From positions 1 to 64,000 of the forward strand of contig SFFW01000001.1 of the NCBI GenBank assembly GCA_004556755.1: 64,000 bases of DNA. The letters are read 5' to 3'. The position numbers and the translations under genes were made by a program. The notes under the pieces are model-generated. The model made no database searches. It was not told where the DNA came from and worked only from the letters and a program-made list of their open reading frames with translations. This document shows positions 16,643-24,772 of this stretch, in pieces; the first letter of the stretch is position 1; each line of letters begins with the position of its first letter. The stretch comes from Clostridiales bacterium. GTDB taxonomy: Bacteria > Bacillota > Clostridia > Oscillospirales > Oscillospiraceae.

Positions 16643-16670
16643 ATTATAGTTATTGAATATATAATAGCAA
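16643..16670 (-). promoter_or_regulatory. Possible promoter of dxs
   Basis: TTGCTA (16670-16665), 16 bases, TATAAT (16648-16643) on the minus strand. The -35 sits in the T-run of the ispA terminator. Confidence 0.5.
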
Positions 16671-16708
16671 AACGCAGCGAATAATACAATAGTTTATTCA
16701 CTGCGTTT
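16658..16708 (-). terminator. Terminator after ispA
   Basis: Minus strand AAACGCAG (16708-16701) and GAATAA (16699-16694) pair with TTATTC and CTGCGTTT (16684-16670), followed by TTTTGCTATTATAT. It separates the Asp23-ispA transcript from dxs. Confidence 0.65.
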
Positions 16709-16722
16709 AATAAAAATCAAAT

Positions 16723-17607
16723 TCAGTTGAGACGGTCAACGAGAGAATCGGCGAGGTCACAGAGAAAACCGTGATCTTCAAAGGAAGCCCTGACCGCCGC
16801 TTTCGCTTCATCGGTAAGGGAATGCACGAGGCGCTCGCATTCTTCCCTGCCGCAGGCAGTCATGTACGTCGATTTCTCCTCGGCTTCGTCGGAGCCTATC
16901 GGCTTTCCGAGAAGCTCGGCGGTGCTTATGACGTCGAGCATATCGTCTCTTATCTGGAATGCATAGCCGAGAGCTTCACCGAAACGAGCTGCAGCGTCCA
17001 AAAGTTCAGGTGAGCCACCCGCCGCAGACACGCCCATTTTACAGGTTGCCGATATTAAAGCAACGGTCTTGCCCTTGTTTATCTCATTGAGCGCAGCAAG
17101 GTCGAGGCGCTTCTTTTCGCCGAGCATATCGAGGAACTGACCGCCGCACATACCGTCCGCTCCGACTGCATTTGCAAGGATGGCGGCGCAGTCCGCCCTC
17201 GCATCGCCGGGCAGATCGGCGGAAAGTATCGTTGAAAACGCCGCAGCCTGCAAAGCGTCGCCCGCAAGGACCGCCGTGCATTCACCGTACACAACGTGGT
17301 TTGTGGGCTTTCCTCGCCGCAGATCGTCGTTATCCATGCACGGCAGATCGTCGTGAATGAGACTGTAGGTGTGCAGCATTTCGACCGCACAGGCGACGGG
17401 GAGAGCCTTAGAAACATCCCCTCCCGCAATGCGGCAGAACTCCAAAAGCAGGATGGGTCTTATGCGCTTACCTCCTGCGTTGAGACTGTAATCCATGGCG
17501 GAGAGCAGCCCGTCATATCCGACGCCCTTGGGCAGAAAGCTTGTACGAAGCTCTGCTTCAACCATGCTTCTGTATTCATCCAAAGTGAACTTTTTCATAT
17601 TATTCAT
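16723..17607 (-). CDS. ispA: Polyprenyl (farnesyl) diphosphate synthase
   Basis: Condenses C5 units into geranyl and farnesyl diphosphate. About 294 residues from ATG 17607 (MNNMKKFTLDEY), which overlaps xseB by eight bases; ATG 17598 is an alternative. First aspartate-rich motif HDDLPCMDNDDLRRGKPT, second QIRDDMLDV, plus GGKRIRPILLLEF and GECTAVLAGDALQ. Its position after xseB and before dxs is the usual Firmicutes arrangement. Confidence 0.94.
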   Translation of the reverse strand: MNNMKKFTLDEYRSMVEAELRTSFLPKGVGYDGLLSAMDYSLNAGGKRIRPILLLEFCRIAGGDVSKALPVACAVEMLHTYSLIHDDLPCMDNDDLRRGKPTNHVVYGECTAVLAGDALQAAAFSTILSADLPGDARADCAAILANAVGADGMCGGQFLDMLGEKKRLDLAALNEINKGKTVALISATCKMGVSAAGGSPELLDAAARFGEALGYAFQIRDDMLDVISTAELLGKPIGSDEAEEKSTYMTACGREECERLVHSLTDEAKAAVRASFEDHGFLCDLADSLVDRLN

Positions 17608-17833
17608 TGCTTTCAAACGGAAGCTCCACAGGCTCACCGTCCGAACCTTTCTTGAGCTTTACGACCTTCTGCTCCGCTTCGGAAAGCAGAGACTCGCAGT
17701 TTGCTATGAGTGCGGTACCCTCCTCAAACAGGCTGAGGGAATCGCTGAGCTTTGCATCGCCCTTCTCGAGATGCTTTACGATCTCTCCGAGCCTCGCTAT
17801 CGACTGCTCAAAATCGGGCTTTTTCTTATCCAT
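17600..17833 (-). CDS. xseB: Exodeoxyribonuclease VII small subunit
   Basis: 77 residues from ATG 17833, which has GGAGG nine bases upstream and overlaps the xseA end by eight bases. The sequence is the typical two-helix hairpin: FEQSIARLGEIVKHLEKGDA then LSDSLSLFEEGTALIANCE and a basic tail. It binds the XseA large subunit to form the single-strand nuclease. Confidence 0.93.
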   Translation of the reverse strand: MDKKKPDFEQSIARLGEIVKHLEKGDAKLSDSLSLFEEGTALIANCESLLSEAEQKVVKLKKGSDGEPVELPFESNE

Positions 17834-19046
17834 TACAGTGTGCCTCCGTTTCCTCAACACGGCACTTTACGGTGCCGTCGTTTACGCAGAGATCAACTCT
17901 GCCGTTTATCTCAACATCGTTTATGCTGCGGATAAGCTCACCGCTTTTCTCGTTTGCGGCGATGCAGTACCCCCTGCCGAGTACCTTGAGCGGACTCATC
18001 GCATCCAGTGCGGCGGCAAGGCGCACAAAATCGTTGCGCTTAAGCTTCGTGACCCCGTCGGCAGCGGCGGTAAGACGGTCACGGATGTAGTCAAGCTCCA
18101 TGCGCTTGGTGTCAACGTATGCCATCGGGTCGGTCATGACCTTCCGACTTTTGAGGTTATTCAACTCCGTGCGGCAGCGGGTAAGCTGCTTTTTAAGCGC
18201 CTGACGGCTCCGTATATCAAGGTTTGACAGAAGCCCCTCGACGTCGGCACGGTCGGGAACTGCAAGCTCCGCTGCGTTTGAAGGAGTCGATGCCCTGACA
18301 TCGGCAACATAGTCGGCGATCGTGACGTCCGGCTCATGTCCTACTGCGGAGATCACGGGAAGCTCGGAGTCGTATATAGCTCTTGCGACACGCTCGTCGT
18401 TAAACGCCCAAAGATCCTCAATGGAACCGCCGCCTCTGCCGGTGATTATAAGGTCTGCGACCTTGTACCTGTTGGCGTATCTTATAGCTCCGACTATCTC
18501 CGGCGGAGCTTCGACACCCTGAACACGCACGGGCAGAAGCACGACCTCGGTCATCGGCCAGCGGTGTCCGAGTATGCGTATCATGTCATGCACCGCAGCT
18601 CCGGCGGACGATGTGATTATCGCAATTCGTTTGGGAAACTGCGGCAGCTTTTTCTTATGAGCAGGGTCAAACAGACCTTCGGCGCTGAGCTTTGCCTTGA
18701 GCTGCTCGTATGCGACCTGAAGGTCGCCGATGCCCTCCGGCTGAAGATCGGTACAGTAGAGCTGATACGCTCCGTCTCTCGGATAGACCGAAATGCGTCC
18801 GAATGCGGTAACGCCCATGCCGCTTTCGGGGCGAAAGCGGAGCTTTGAGGCGCTGCTTCTGAACATGACGCATTTGAGACTTGAATTCTGATCCTTCAGC
18901 GTGAAATAGTGATGCCCTGAGGGGTAGATCTTGTAGTTAGACAGCTCTCCCTTTATGCAGACATTGTTCAGGATCGGCGTTGCGTCAACAAGGCTTTTGA
19001 TTATCTCGTTAAGCTCGGTAACGCTAAGAACTCTGTTCTCGTTCAT
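17826..19046 (-). CDS. xseA: Exodeoxyribonuclease VII large subunit
   Basis: 406 residues. The N-terminal OB fold (residues 1-100: IKGELSNYKIYPSGHHYFTL) binds DNA; the central nuclease domain has GRGGGSIEDLWAFNDE and AVGHEPDVTIADYVAD; a coiled-coil region (about 260-370) and the C-terminal VLGRGYCIA complete it. It overlaps nusB (ATGA) and xseB. Confidence 0.96.
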   Translation of the reverse strand: MNENRVLSVTELNEIIKSLVDATPILNNVCIKGELSNYKIYPSGHHYFTLKDQNSSLKCVMFRSSASKLRFRPESGMGVTAFGRISVYPRDGAYQLYCTDLQPEGIGDLQVAYEQLKAKLSAEGLFDPAHKKKLPQFPKRIAIITSSAGAAVHDMIRILGHRWPMTEVVLLPVRVQGVEAPPEIVGAIRYANRYKVADLIITGRGGGSIEDLWAFNDERVARAIYDSELPVISAVGHEPDVTIADYVADVRASTPSNAAELAVPDRADVEGLLSNLDIRSRQALKKQLTRCRTELNNLKSRKVMTDPMAYVDTKRMELDYIRDRLTAAADGVTKLKRNDFVRLAAALDAMSPLKVLGRGYCIAANEKSGELIRSINDVEINGRVDLCVNDGTVKCRVEETEAHCNG

Positions 19047-19522
19047 TCTTCGCTCTCCGCAATGGGTGCCGCTTCTTCGCCGAATTCCCCACGCATGAAA
19101 CCGCCGAGAACGCCGTTTACGAAGGCGACGGTCTCCGGCTCGTCATAGCCCTTGGAAAGCTCGACCGCTTCGTTTATGGCGACGCCGTTGGGTATCTCGT
19201 CCATGTACACGATCTCGCATATGGCGCAGCGCAGCACCGCCATAGCCGTTTTGGATATGCGGGGAAGCTTCCAGCCTTTTGCGTACTTCTCGATGTACTT
19301 GTTGATCTGTATACGGTATTCGTCCAGCAGCCCGGTGAGCCGAAGTATGTACTCCTTTTGTTTTTCGTCGGGATACTCGCTGTACAGATCGCTCTCCGAA
19401 GCAAGCTGCTCGTAGTAATCCCTGTCAAAAAGCTCCTCGGCAGCCTGAAGCGCAGACGTATCCGTTGCTGCGGCGGCAAAGGCAAGCTGTACTGCTATCT
19501 CTCTGGCAGTAGTCCGTTTCAT
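19043..19522 (-). CDS. nusB: Transcription antitermination factor NusB
   Basis: 159 residues, all-helical. The start TTAREIAVQLAFA, middle SKTAMAVLRCAICEIVYM and end VAINEAVELSKGYDEPETVAFVNGVLG are the standard NusB signature for binding boxA RNA with NusE in rRNA antitermination. It lies 17 bases after the Asp23 gene. Confidence 0.95.
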   Translation of the reverse strand: MKRTTAREIAVQLAFAAAATDTSALQAAEELFDRDYYEQLASESDLYSEYPDEKQKEYILRLTGLLDEYRIQINKYIEKYAKGWKLPRISKTAMAVLRCAICEIVYMDEIPNGVAINEAVELSKGYDEPETVAFVNGVLGGFMRGEFGEEAAPIAESEE

Positions 19523-19539
19523 AAGAGCCTCCCGCGAAC

Positions 19540-19902
19540 TTATTTTTCAAATACAACGCCGGAAACGTGGACGTTGACTTCCGTCTTGTCAATGCCGGTT
19601 ATCGCCTTGACAGCTTCCGACACGGAGTTCTGCACGTCCTTTGCGACGCTGACGATGTTGCAGCCATAGCGAACAAGGATGACCGCATCGACCTTGATGG
19701 TATCGTCAACTATCTGGACCTTGACGCCCTTGGACAGAGACTTGATGCCGATCATTTCCGCAAGCTCCGCACCGACGGTGTTTGACAGACCGGCAACGCC
19801 GTCGATCTCCTCGATAGAGGATCTGACCATGGTAGAAATAACGTCTTCGGAAATATTGATGCTGCCGTTTGCTTCTTTGCAGCTAATGTAATTGTCGCCC
19901 AT
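19540..19902 (-). CDS. Asp23/Gls24 family envelope-stress protein (YqhY-like)
   Basis: 120 residues from ATG 19902 with GGAGG nine bases upstream. The Asp23 domain is recognisable: GSINISEDVISTMVRSSIEE, VKVQIVDDTIKVDAVILVRYG and VQNSVSEAVKAITGID. In B. subtilis the yqhY homologue precedes nusB in the same way and is tied to fatty-acid synthesis control, though its role is not settled. First gene of the run to ispA. Confidence 0.9.
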   Translation of the reverse strand: MGDNYISCKEANGSINISEDVISTMVRSSIEEIDGVAGLSNTVGAELAEMIGIKSLSKGVKVQIVDDTIKVDAVILVRYGCNIVSVAKDVQNSVSEAVKAITGIDKTEVNVHVSGVVFEK

Positions 19903-19924
19903 AATAATATGCCTCCAATAGTTT

Positions 19925-19952
19925 GTCATAGTATTCTAACACATAAGGTCAA
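19925..19952 (-). promoter_or_regulatory. Possible promoter of the Asp23-nusB operon
   Basis: TTGACC (19952-19947), 16 bases, TATGAC (19930-19925) on the minus strand, just after palindrome copy A. Confidence 0.4.
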
Positions 19953-19954
19953 AA

Positions 19955-20258
19955 AAATAAAGCATAAAAAGACGGTTTCCCGTCTTTTTATGCTTTATTT
20001 CCGTCAAGGGATCTGTAAAAGAAATGCTGTTAATGCAACACTTCTGAGCCGCAGGGGAGTTTGAGGGGACAAGGTCCAGCTCAAATCGGATCATAGCCAT
20101 CAAAAATGTCTGAATTTTCAGAATTTTTGACGAGCGTAGCGAGATTTTTCGTGAAACTGTTTTCACGAAAAATGTGGCGTTTTTTAAGTTATTCAAAAAT
20201 CTTTGTATTTTTTGAATAACTTAAAAAGCATAAAAAGACGGTTTCCCGTCTTTTTATG
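19955..20258. repeat. Stack of perfect palindromes between two copies of one terminator hairpin
   Basis: This gene-free stretch is almost wholly palindromic. Copy A (19955-20000) is a perfect 21-base stem with a TTTC loop. Copy B (20225-20258) repeats its central 34 bases exactly. Between them are TTTGAG/CTCAAA with GGAC/GTCC (20060-20085), TCTGAA/TTCAGA (20109-20122), a 13-base stem (20144-20156 with 20161-20173) and a 19-base perfect stem (20181-20199 with 20209-20227). Copy B overlaps the spoIIIAH stop codon and acts as its terminator. The segment could be a small mobile or repetitive extragenic element; no protein gene is supported. Confidence 0.75.
20225..20258 (-). terminator. Terminator of the spoIIIA operon
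   Basis: On the minus strand CATAAAAAGACGG pairs with CCGTCTTTTTATG and is followed by CTTTTTAAG. The stem covers the last codons and the stop of spoIIIAH. Confidence 0.7.
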
Positions 20259-20796
20259 ATTTGATCTCTATGACATTCAGCTGTGCTGCCGTGTAATCCG
20301 TCTCGCTTGTCACCGTTTCCGTTATCCTTGCGACCGCCGCTTCACTCAAGCCCTCCGCAGGAGCGGGTACAGCAATCGTTACGGAATCTGCACTCATGTA
20401 TACGACGCAGTCTGCAAAGTCCTTTGCAATGAGCATATTTTCAAGCTGCGTTTCCTTCATCGAGTAGTTCGCCATGACCGAGATCTCGTTCATCGCCGAA
20501 TCAATGGTCTCCTGCGATGCGCTCTCCGACGCTGCGGCGCTCTTTAAAAGCTCCATTGCCTCGTCTCTCGACACCTGCCTGTTGAGCCTTGCCTCGGCAA
20601 AGTAGTCGGAAGCCCCGCCCTTGATGCTTGAGGCTTCGTATGCGGCGTCCGCCTTTTCCATTGCAGCATCCTCGGCTTCGACACGGTCTGTATCCGCCTT
20701 GCCCCACCTGTTGTTGTACGACCAGTTGAGATAGATCGCCGCACATACGAACACCAACACCGTCACTATCGTGATGTTTCTTTTAAGCTTTTTCAT
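20254..20796 (-). CDS. spoIIIAH: Stage III sporulation protein AH
   Basis: 180 residues from ATG 20796 (MKKLKRNITIVTV), where GGGGAG stands four bases upstream; an ATG at 20808 lies over that site. One N-terminal membrane helix (residues 9-26) and a periplasm-side YscJ-like domain with YFAEARLNRQVSRDEAMELL. In sporulation SpoIIIAH from the mother cell meets forespore SpoIIQ to form the feeding channel. Last gene of the operon. Confidence 0.93.
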   Translation of the reverse strand: MKKLKRNITIVTVLVFVCAAIYLNWSYNNRWGKADTDRVEAEDAAMEKADAAYEASSIKGGASDYFAEARLNRQVSRDEAMELLKSAAASESASQETIDSAMNEISVMANYSMKETQLENMLIAKDFADCVVYMSADSVTIAVPAPAEGLSEAAVARITETVTSETDYTAAQLNVIEIKS

Positions 20797-20797
20797 A

Positions 20798-21142
20798 TTA
20801 CTCCCCATTTCTGATTAACTTCAATACCTGGATCCTGTCACTTGAAAAACCCGTAAACGCCGATGCCGCCTTTGTGACCGCAAGCCGCACCTCGGCGTTG
20901 TCGGCGCCGGTACAGGCGACTATCGCCCCGTTTTCGGAAAGCAGCACCTTAACGCTCCCTACTCCCGATACGTCCTGCAGGATAGCTTCAAGCCTGCTTT
21001 CGTCGGTACGCACATCCTCGCTTTGAGAGTCATCACCTCCGCCGATAGGTATCATAAGCAGTGCAATTCCGAAAAGCAGGACAAGAAGCGGATATTTGTA
21101 TTTGCTCAGTTTTTCCTTGATCTTCTTCGACTTCTCACCCAT
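20798..21142 (-). CDS. spoIIIAG: Stage III sporulation protein AG, short form
   Basis: 114 residues, about half the length of B. subtilis SpoIIIAG. It has a basic start, one membrane helix (residues 17-34, PLLVLLFGIALLMIPIG) and a short ring-building domain (LEAILQDVSGVGSVKVLLSE ... IQVLKLIRNGE) that matches the family core. The linker region is largely absent. Overlaps spoIIIAF by eight bases. Confidence 0.85.
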   Translation of the reverse strand: MGEKSKKIKEKLSKYKYPLLVLLFGIALLMIPIGGGDDSQSEDVRTDESRLEAILQDVSGVGSVKVLLSENGAIVACTGADNAEVRLAVTKAASAFTGFSSDRIQVLKLIRNGE

Positions 21143-21635
21143 TTTTCACCTCCGACCATTCCTGCCTATCCGCCGGGATGCCAAGCTCCGCTTCGATCAA
21201 AGCGCCGAGCTTTTCTCTCTGCTCATTCGTTGCATCGCAGCAAATACTTGCCCCTACCGGGTACCAGTACCCTGCATCGTCCCAAGCGACCTCGACCTCG
21301 GCGCTGACCGTATGTAAGCCTACACTTTCGGCTTTGTCCAAAATATATGCGCAAAGCTCCTGCTCTATGAGTGTTCTGTTCAATCTTTCCATACTGTCGC
21401 TCCCCTCGCCCGCAAGCTCCTTCCCTATCTCGGCGTAGCGGGCCGCTTCCGATGCGTATTTTTCGCTGTGAAATCCGAACAGCGGGGAGAATATCGCTGC
21501 CAGCATGACGATCCCGCACAGGAGTTTTTCGGCATTTTTGACACGTCCTTCGGGTGTCAGCGCAAGTGCAATCGAACAAAACACCGCCGTACATATCATG
21601 CCGTTTATCCACGGACTTAAATTTCCGGTATTCAT
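21135..21635 (-). CDS. spoIIIAF: Stage III sporulation protein AF
   Basis: 166 residues from ATG 21635, which overlaps the spoIIIAE stop (ATGA). Two membrane helices (about residues 9-27 and 37-52) precede a soluble C-terminal domain with LNRTLIEQELCAYILDKAES, as in SpoIIIAF. Part of the channel complex. The longer open frame upstream is antisense-like read-through of spoIIIAE and has no ribosome site. Confidence 0.88.
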   Translation of the reverse strand: MNTGNLSPWINGMICTAVFCSIALALTPEGRVKNAEKLLCGIVMLAAIFSPLFGFHSEKYASEAARYAEIGKELAGEGSDSMERLNRTLIEQELCAYILDKAESVGLHTVSAEVEVAWDDAGYWYPVGASICCDATNEQREKLGALIEAELGIPADRQEWSEVKNG

Positions 21636-22705
21636 AAACTCACCGCCTTTATCGCCGAGAAGATCGAAATGAACATCATTATTCCGGCACAGCCCACAAG
21701 TCCAAGCAGCATTCCGAAGGCGTCGCCGACGGAATCGGTAAGCGCCGAAAGTCTGTCGCTTCCGAGCGTTGATACTCCCGCTGCCGCCGCTTTGTACGCA
21801 AGGTAGTTGAGTCCGAGTATGACGAACGGGGCTGCACATATTGCGGCGATAATAAGCATTCCGAAAACCCCGACCGTACTTTTAAGTAGCTCTGCGCTGC
21901 CGATAACGCTTGACGCCGCATCCGACACAATGCCGCCGACGACCGGCAGTGCGGTCGAGATGGCGGTTTTGGCGGCACGAAGCGCCAAGGCGTCGGCGCT
22001 TGTGGTGATGGCGGAGCTTATCCCAAGGTACGCCGTAAAGCCGATAGCTAAAGCTGTCATCAGAAGAACACAGACCTTTTTAAGCAGCTTGCAGAGCCTT
22101 GAGAGCCTCTTGCTGTCAAAGGCGGAGGCGGCGACCGAAAGCGCAAGAAACGCAAGCACCGCAGGCATTATGAGCTTTACCGCAGCACTGAGGAGCATGT
22201 CCATAAACAGAGCCGAGGCAGCGTATTTCACCGTTGCGGAGCTTATCGCTCCGCTTCCGGCACCCAAGGTGCATAGCGCAGGAAGGAGCGACTGCGAAAA
22301 GGCGGAGACGTCCTCCAATGCGCTGCGGCACATGGAGATATATGAACCGATGTCGGCAAGACACAGTATGCTTATTGCGGCACAGCCGCAGAGATCGCAC
22401 CAGTCGGGTACGGCATTTTCGGCGGTAAAGACCTTTAAAAGCCCGCAAATGACAGCCACGGCAACGACGGAAACGGCCCTACCAAGTACCTTTGAAAGGT
22501 TATCGGAAACCTCGCCCGTGACCTTGCTCCAAAGCCGTTCTAAAGCGGACTGGGTGTCGGTGACGCTCTCTATGCCGCCGACGGTCTCGATAGCCTCGGC
22601 GGGAGCGGAATCCTCTATTGCGGTCTTGTCTATGATGTCCTCATCCGCCAGTGCCGGAACGGAAAGCATAAGCGCAAAAAGTATTGAAAATACAAAGGTT
22701 CTCAC
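21632..22705 (-). CDS. spoIIIAE: Stage III sporulation protein AE
   Basis: 357 residues starting at GTG 22705 (GGAGG seven bases upstream, GTGA overlap with spoIIIAD). The first 23 residues are a signal peptide (VRTFVFSILFALMLSVPALA); the rest is a multi-pass membrane permease-like protein with about six to seven helices. It is the largest membrane protein of the SpoIIIA channel. Confidence 0.92.
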   Translation of the reverse strand: MRTFVFSILFALMLSVPALADEDIIDKTAIEDSAPAEAIETVGGIESVTDTQSALERLWSKVTGEVSDNLSKVLGRAVSVVAVAVICGLLKVFTAENAVPDWCDLCGCAAISILCLADIGSYISMCRSALEDVSAFSQSLLPALCTLGAGSGAISSATVKYAASALFMDMLLSAAVKLIMPAVLAFLALSVAASAFDSKRLSRLCKLLKKVCVLLMTALAIGFTAYLGISSAITTSADALALRAAKTAISTALPVVGGIVSDAASSVIGSAELLKSTVGVFGMLIIAAICAAPFVILGLNYLAYKAAAAGVSTLGSDRLSALTDSVGDAFGMLLGLVGCAGIMMFISIFSAIKAVSL

Positions 22706-23088
22706 AGCAGTTCCTCCAGCGTGTTGAGCATTGTCGCAATGAGCGGCAGCGCCGTGTAGACCGCACAGGCAGCTCCGAGATATTCGATCGCAAAGGATGC
22801 GGAGCTTTGCCCTGCGTCCTTGCACAGCCCGCTCACGATGCTTACGATTATGCCTATGCTCGTGCATTTTATGATCGGCAGAAAGATCGCCGGAGACAGT
22901 CCCGAACGTGAGATGAGGGCGTTTATGAAGTCGCCGATCTCGGAAAGCAGCAGTGCGGCTCCGAGCATCAAGATCACGGATGAGCAGACGGCGAGCAGAT
23001 ATGCGCCTCCCGGATTGCTGTTTTTGATTATAAGCACACACACGCAGGCGATGAGTGCTATCGCTGCGGCTTTGACGATAAGTTCCAT
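22702..23088 (-). CDS. spoIIIAD: Stage III sporulation protein AD
   Basis: 128 residues with three to four membrane helices, including the conserved SEIGDFINALISRSGLS and the end YLGAACAVYTALPLIATMLN. Member of the SpoIIIAC/AD family; its ATG overlaps the spoIIIAC stop by one base. Confidence 0.93.
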   Translation of the reverse strand: MELIVKAAAIALIACVCVLIIKNSNPGGAYLLAVCSSVILMLGAALLLSEIGDFINALISRSGLSPAIFLPIIKCTSIGIIVSIVSGLCKDAGQSSASFAIEYLGAACAVYTALPLIATMLNTLEELL

Positions 23089-23282
23089 CAGAGCTGAAAG
23101 AGGTCTTTAATAAGCCCGAACAGCTCGCTGATCTTTTCGACAACAACTATCAGCACTACAACAAGCGCCGCAATTGTGGTCATCAGAGCCTGTTCATCCC
23201 TTCCCGACCGTGTGAGCAGAATGTTCAAAACTGCAACGAGTATGCCGACGGCGGCGATTTTAAAAATCAGTTCAATCTCCAT
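23088..23282 (-). CDS. spoIIIAC: Stage III sporulation protein AC
   Basis: 64 residues, two membrane helices, family motif FKIAAVGILVAVLNILL then SGRDEQALMTTIAALVVVL. Length and position between AB and AD match all spoIIIA operons. Confidence 0.94.
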   Translation of the reverse strand: MEIELIFKIAAVGILVAVLNILLTRSGRDEQALMTTIAALVVVLIVVVEKISELFGLIKDLFQL

Positions 23283-23295
23283 TTTTCCTCCGTTA

Positions 23296-23805
23296 TCAGA
23301 CCAAGACGAGCGCTGCGATAAGGCTCAGCCCGCCGCAAAGTCCTATGTACATTTTTTCGTTTGCTTTTTGCTTTGCTTCCTCGGCTGCAAGCTCCGAGCA
23401 AAGCAGGCTCAGACACCTGTCCGCTGCCGCAGACTGCAATTCCGCATCATAGCGCCCCAAGCTTGCGCCAAGCTCGCACAGCGCCGTCGTACAGCGCTGC
23501 GGCAGACAGGAGAGATTTTCGCTCACACTTTCGTTCCACAGCTCCGAAAAGCTTGATTCATCAAGGCTTTTAAGCCTATCGCAAACCGATGCCGCAAAGC
23601 TCTCGGTGGTCTTGGGGCCGCTTTTTTGGAGCATTGAAAACAACTCGTTCATCGGCGTTCGCCTTGATGAAATTTCGTTTCTAATCAGCTCCGTCATCGT
23701 ACACACGCCACGCAGCGCCGCAACTCTGCGTCGGATCTCCGAGGCTTTCAGAAACCCGATATAGAAGCCGGCGACGACTATGAGCGACGCACCGAAAAGG
23801 TTCAT
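23296..23805 (-). CDS. spoIIIAB: Stage III sporulation protein AB
   Basis: 169 residues. N-terminal membrane helix (ASLIVVAGFYIGFLKA), helical body with MTELIRNEISSRRTPMNELF, C-terminal helix (LCGGLSLIAALVLV). Resembles GspF-type secretion proteins and is thought to help the SpoIIIAA ATPase. Overlaps spoIIIAA by four bases. Confidence 0.92.
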   Translation of the reverse strand: MNLFGASLIVVAGFYIGFLKASEIRRRVAALRGVCTMTELIRNEISSRRTPMNELFSMLQKSGPKTTESFAASVCDRLKSLDESSFSELWNESVSENLSCLPQRCTTALCELGASLGRYDAELQSAAADRCLSLLCSELAAEEAKQKANEKMYIGLCGGLSLIAALVLV

Positions 23806-24686
23806 TTTAAAAGCTCCTTCAGTTCGTATTTGCGCTTTGCCCCGACCTTACGAATGGTCAGAACACGGTCAAATATTTTCTCGTTAATAAGCTCACTGTA
23901 GATCGGTCTTTTGAGCATATCCTCAAGATCCCGTGCGTGAGCGGTTGCAAAAAGCCTTACGCCGCAGCCTGCCGCATCGCAGACGGCTCGTACATCGTCT
24001 GCGGCGCTGATCTCGTCCATTGCAAGGATGTCGGGGTTCATGGCACGCAGGAGCAGCTTTGCGGCTTCCGCCTTAGGTGCGGAGGTAAACACGTCGGTGT
24101 GCCTGCCGACGTTGAACTGAGCCTGTCCTTCCCAAACTGCCGCAAGCTCCCCACGCTCGTCCGCAACCGAAACCCTAAAGCCGCAGTCGGATGCACGGCG
24201 TATCAGGTATCTCATGCAGGTCGTTTTACCGTAGCCCGGAGGAGAGATTATGAGAGTACTCGGAAAATTTGCTTTTTCCAGTGCCTCCGCTTCCGCTTCG
24301 GCACAGCTTTGTGCCTCATGCGGTATTCGTATCGAAACGGAGCTTAGCCTGCGAACTCCGCACAGCCTGTCCCCCTTCATTATTGCGGTGCCGCACAGTC
24401 CGACACGCAGACCGCCTTTGACCGCTATATACCCGGCGGACAGACTGCTTTCCACGGAGTGTACCGACGCTCCCGTCGCCTTTTCGAGAACGGTTTGCAG
24501 ATCCTCACTGCTTACCGTGTAGTCGGACACGAAGTTTTCCTCACTATTGCCAGTGTTCAGCGATATTGCCTGTCCCGCCCGCAGCCTGATCTCCTCTGCG
24601 GCGTTTCGTATCTCCTCCGGCAAGATGAGCAGCTCGCCGCAAAGTCTCAGCGGAAGCAAGGCGGCTGCTTGGTTAAAGCTTGTCAT
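23802..24686 (-). CDS. spoIIIAA: Stage III sporulation protein AA (ATPase)
   Basis: 294 residues from ATG 24686 (GGGTGA six bases upstream). A secretion-type ATPase: Walker A SPPGYGKTTCMRYL near residues 145-158, then VADERGELAAVWEG, Walker B PDILAMDEISAADD, and ATAHARDLEDMLKRP. It should power assembly of the mother-cell/forespore channel. First gene of the complete AA-AH operon. Confidence 0.95.
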   Translation of the reverse strand: MTSFNQAAALLPLRLCGELLILPEEIRNAAEEIRLRAGQAISLNTGNSEENFVSDYTVSSEDLQTVLEKATGASVHSVESSLSAGYIAVKGGLRVGLCGTAIMKGDRLCGVRRLSSVSIRIPHEAQSCAEAEAEALEKANFPSTLIISPPGYGKTTCMRYLIRRASDCGFRVSVADERGELAAVWEGQAQFNVGRHTDVFTSAPKAEAAKLLLRAMNPDILAMDEISAADDVRAVCDAAGCGVRLFATAHARDLEDMLKRPIYSELINEKIFDRVLTIRKVGAKRKYELKELLK

Positions 24687-24728
24687 ATGTATCACCCTTT
24701 CACCAAAGCATATTATTGCGTGAGCGCT

Positions 24729-24770
24729 TTTATGCATATAAATGACACACCGCTTTGGCGGTGTGTCATT
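24729..24770 (-). terminator. Hairpin after the DUF3794 protein gene
   Basis: A perfect 13-base stem AATGACACACCGC (24741-24753) with its complement at 24758-24770, followed on the minus strand by TTTATATG. A weak T-run; it may limit read-through into spoIIIAA. Confidence 0.55.
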
Positions 24771-24772
24771 AC

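Noticed and set aside
19936..20196. Open frame of 86 codons across the palindrome stack
   Set aside because: Its sequence is made by the hairpin repeats, and it has no ribosome site or recognisable domain.
21632..23146. Extended 504-codon version of spoIIIAE
   Set aside because: The extension overlaps spoIIIAD and part of spoIIIAC out of frame; GTG 22705 with GGAGG and a signal peptide is the real start.
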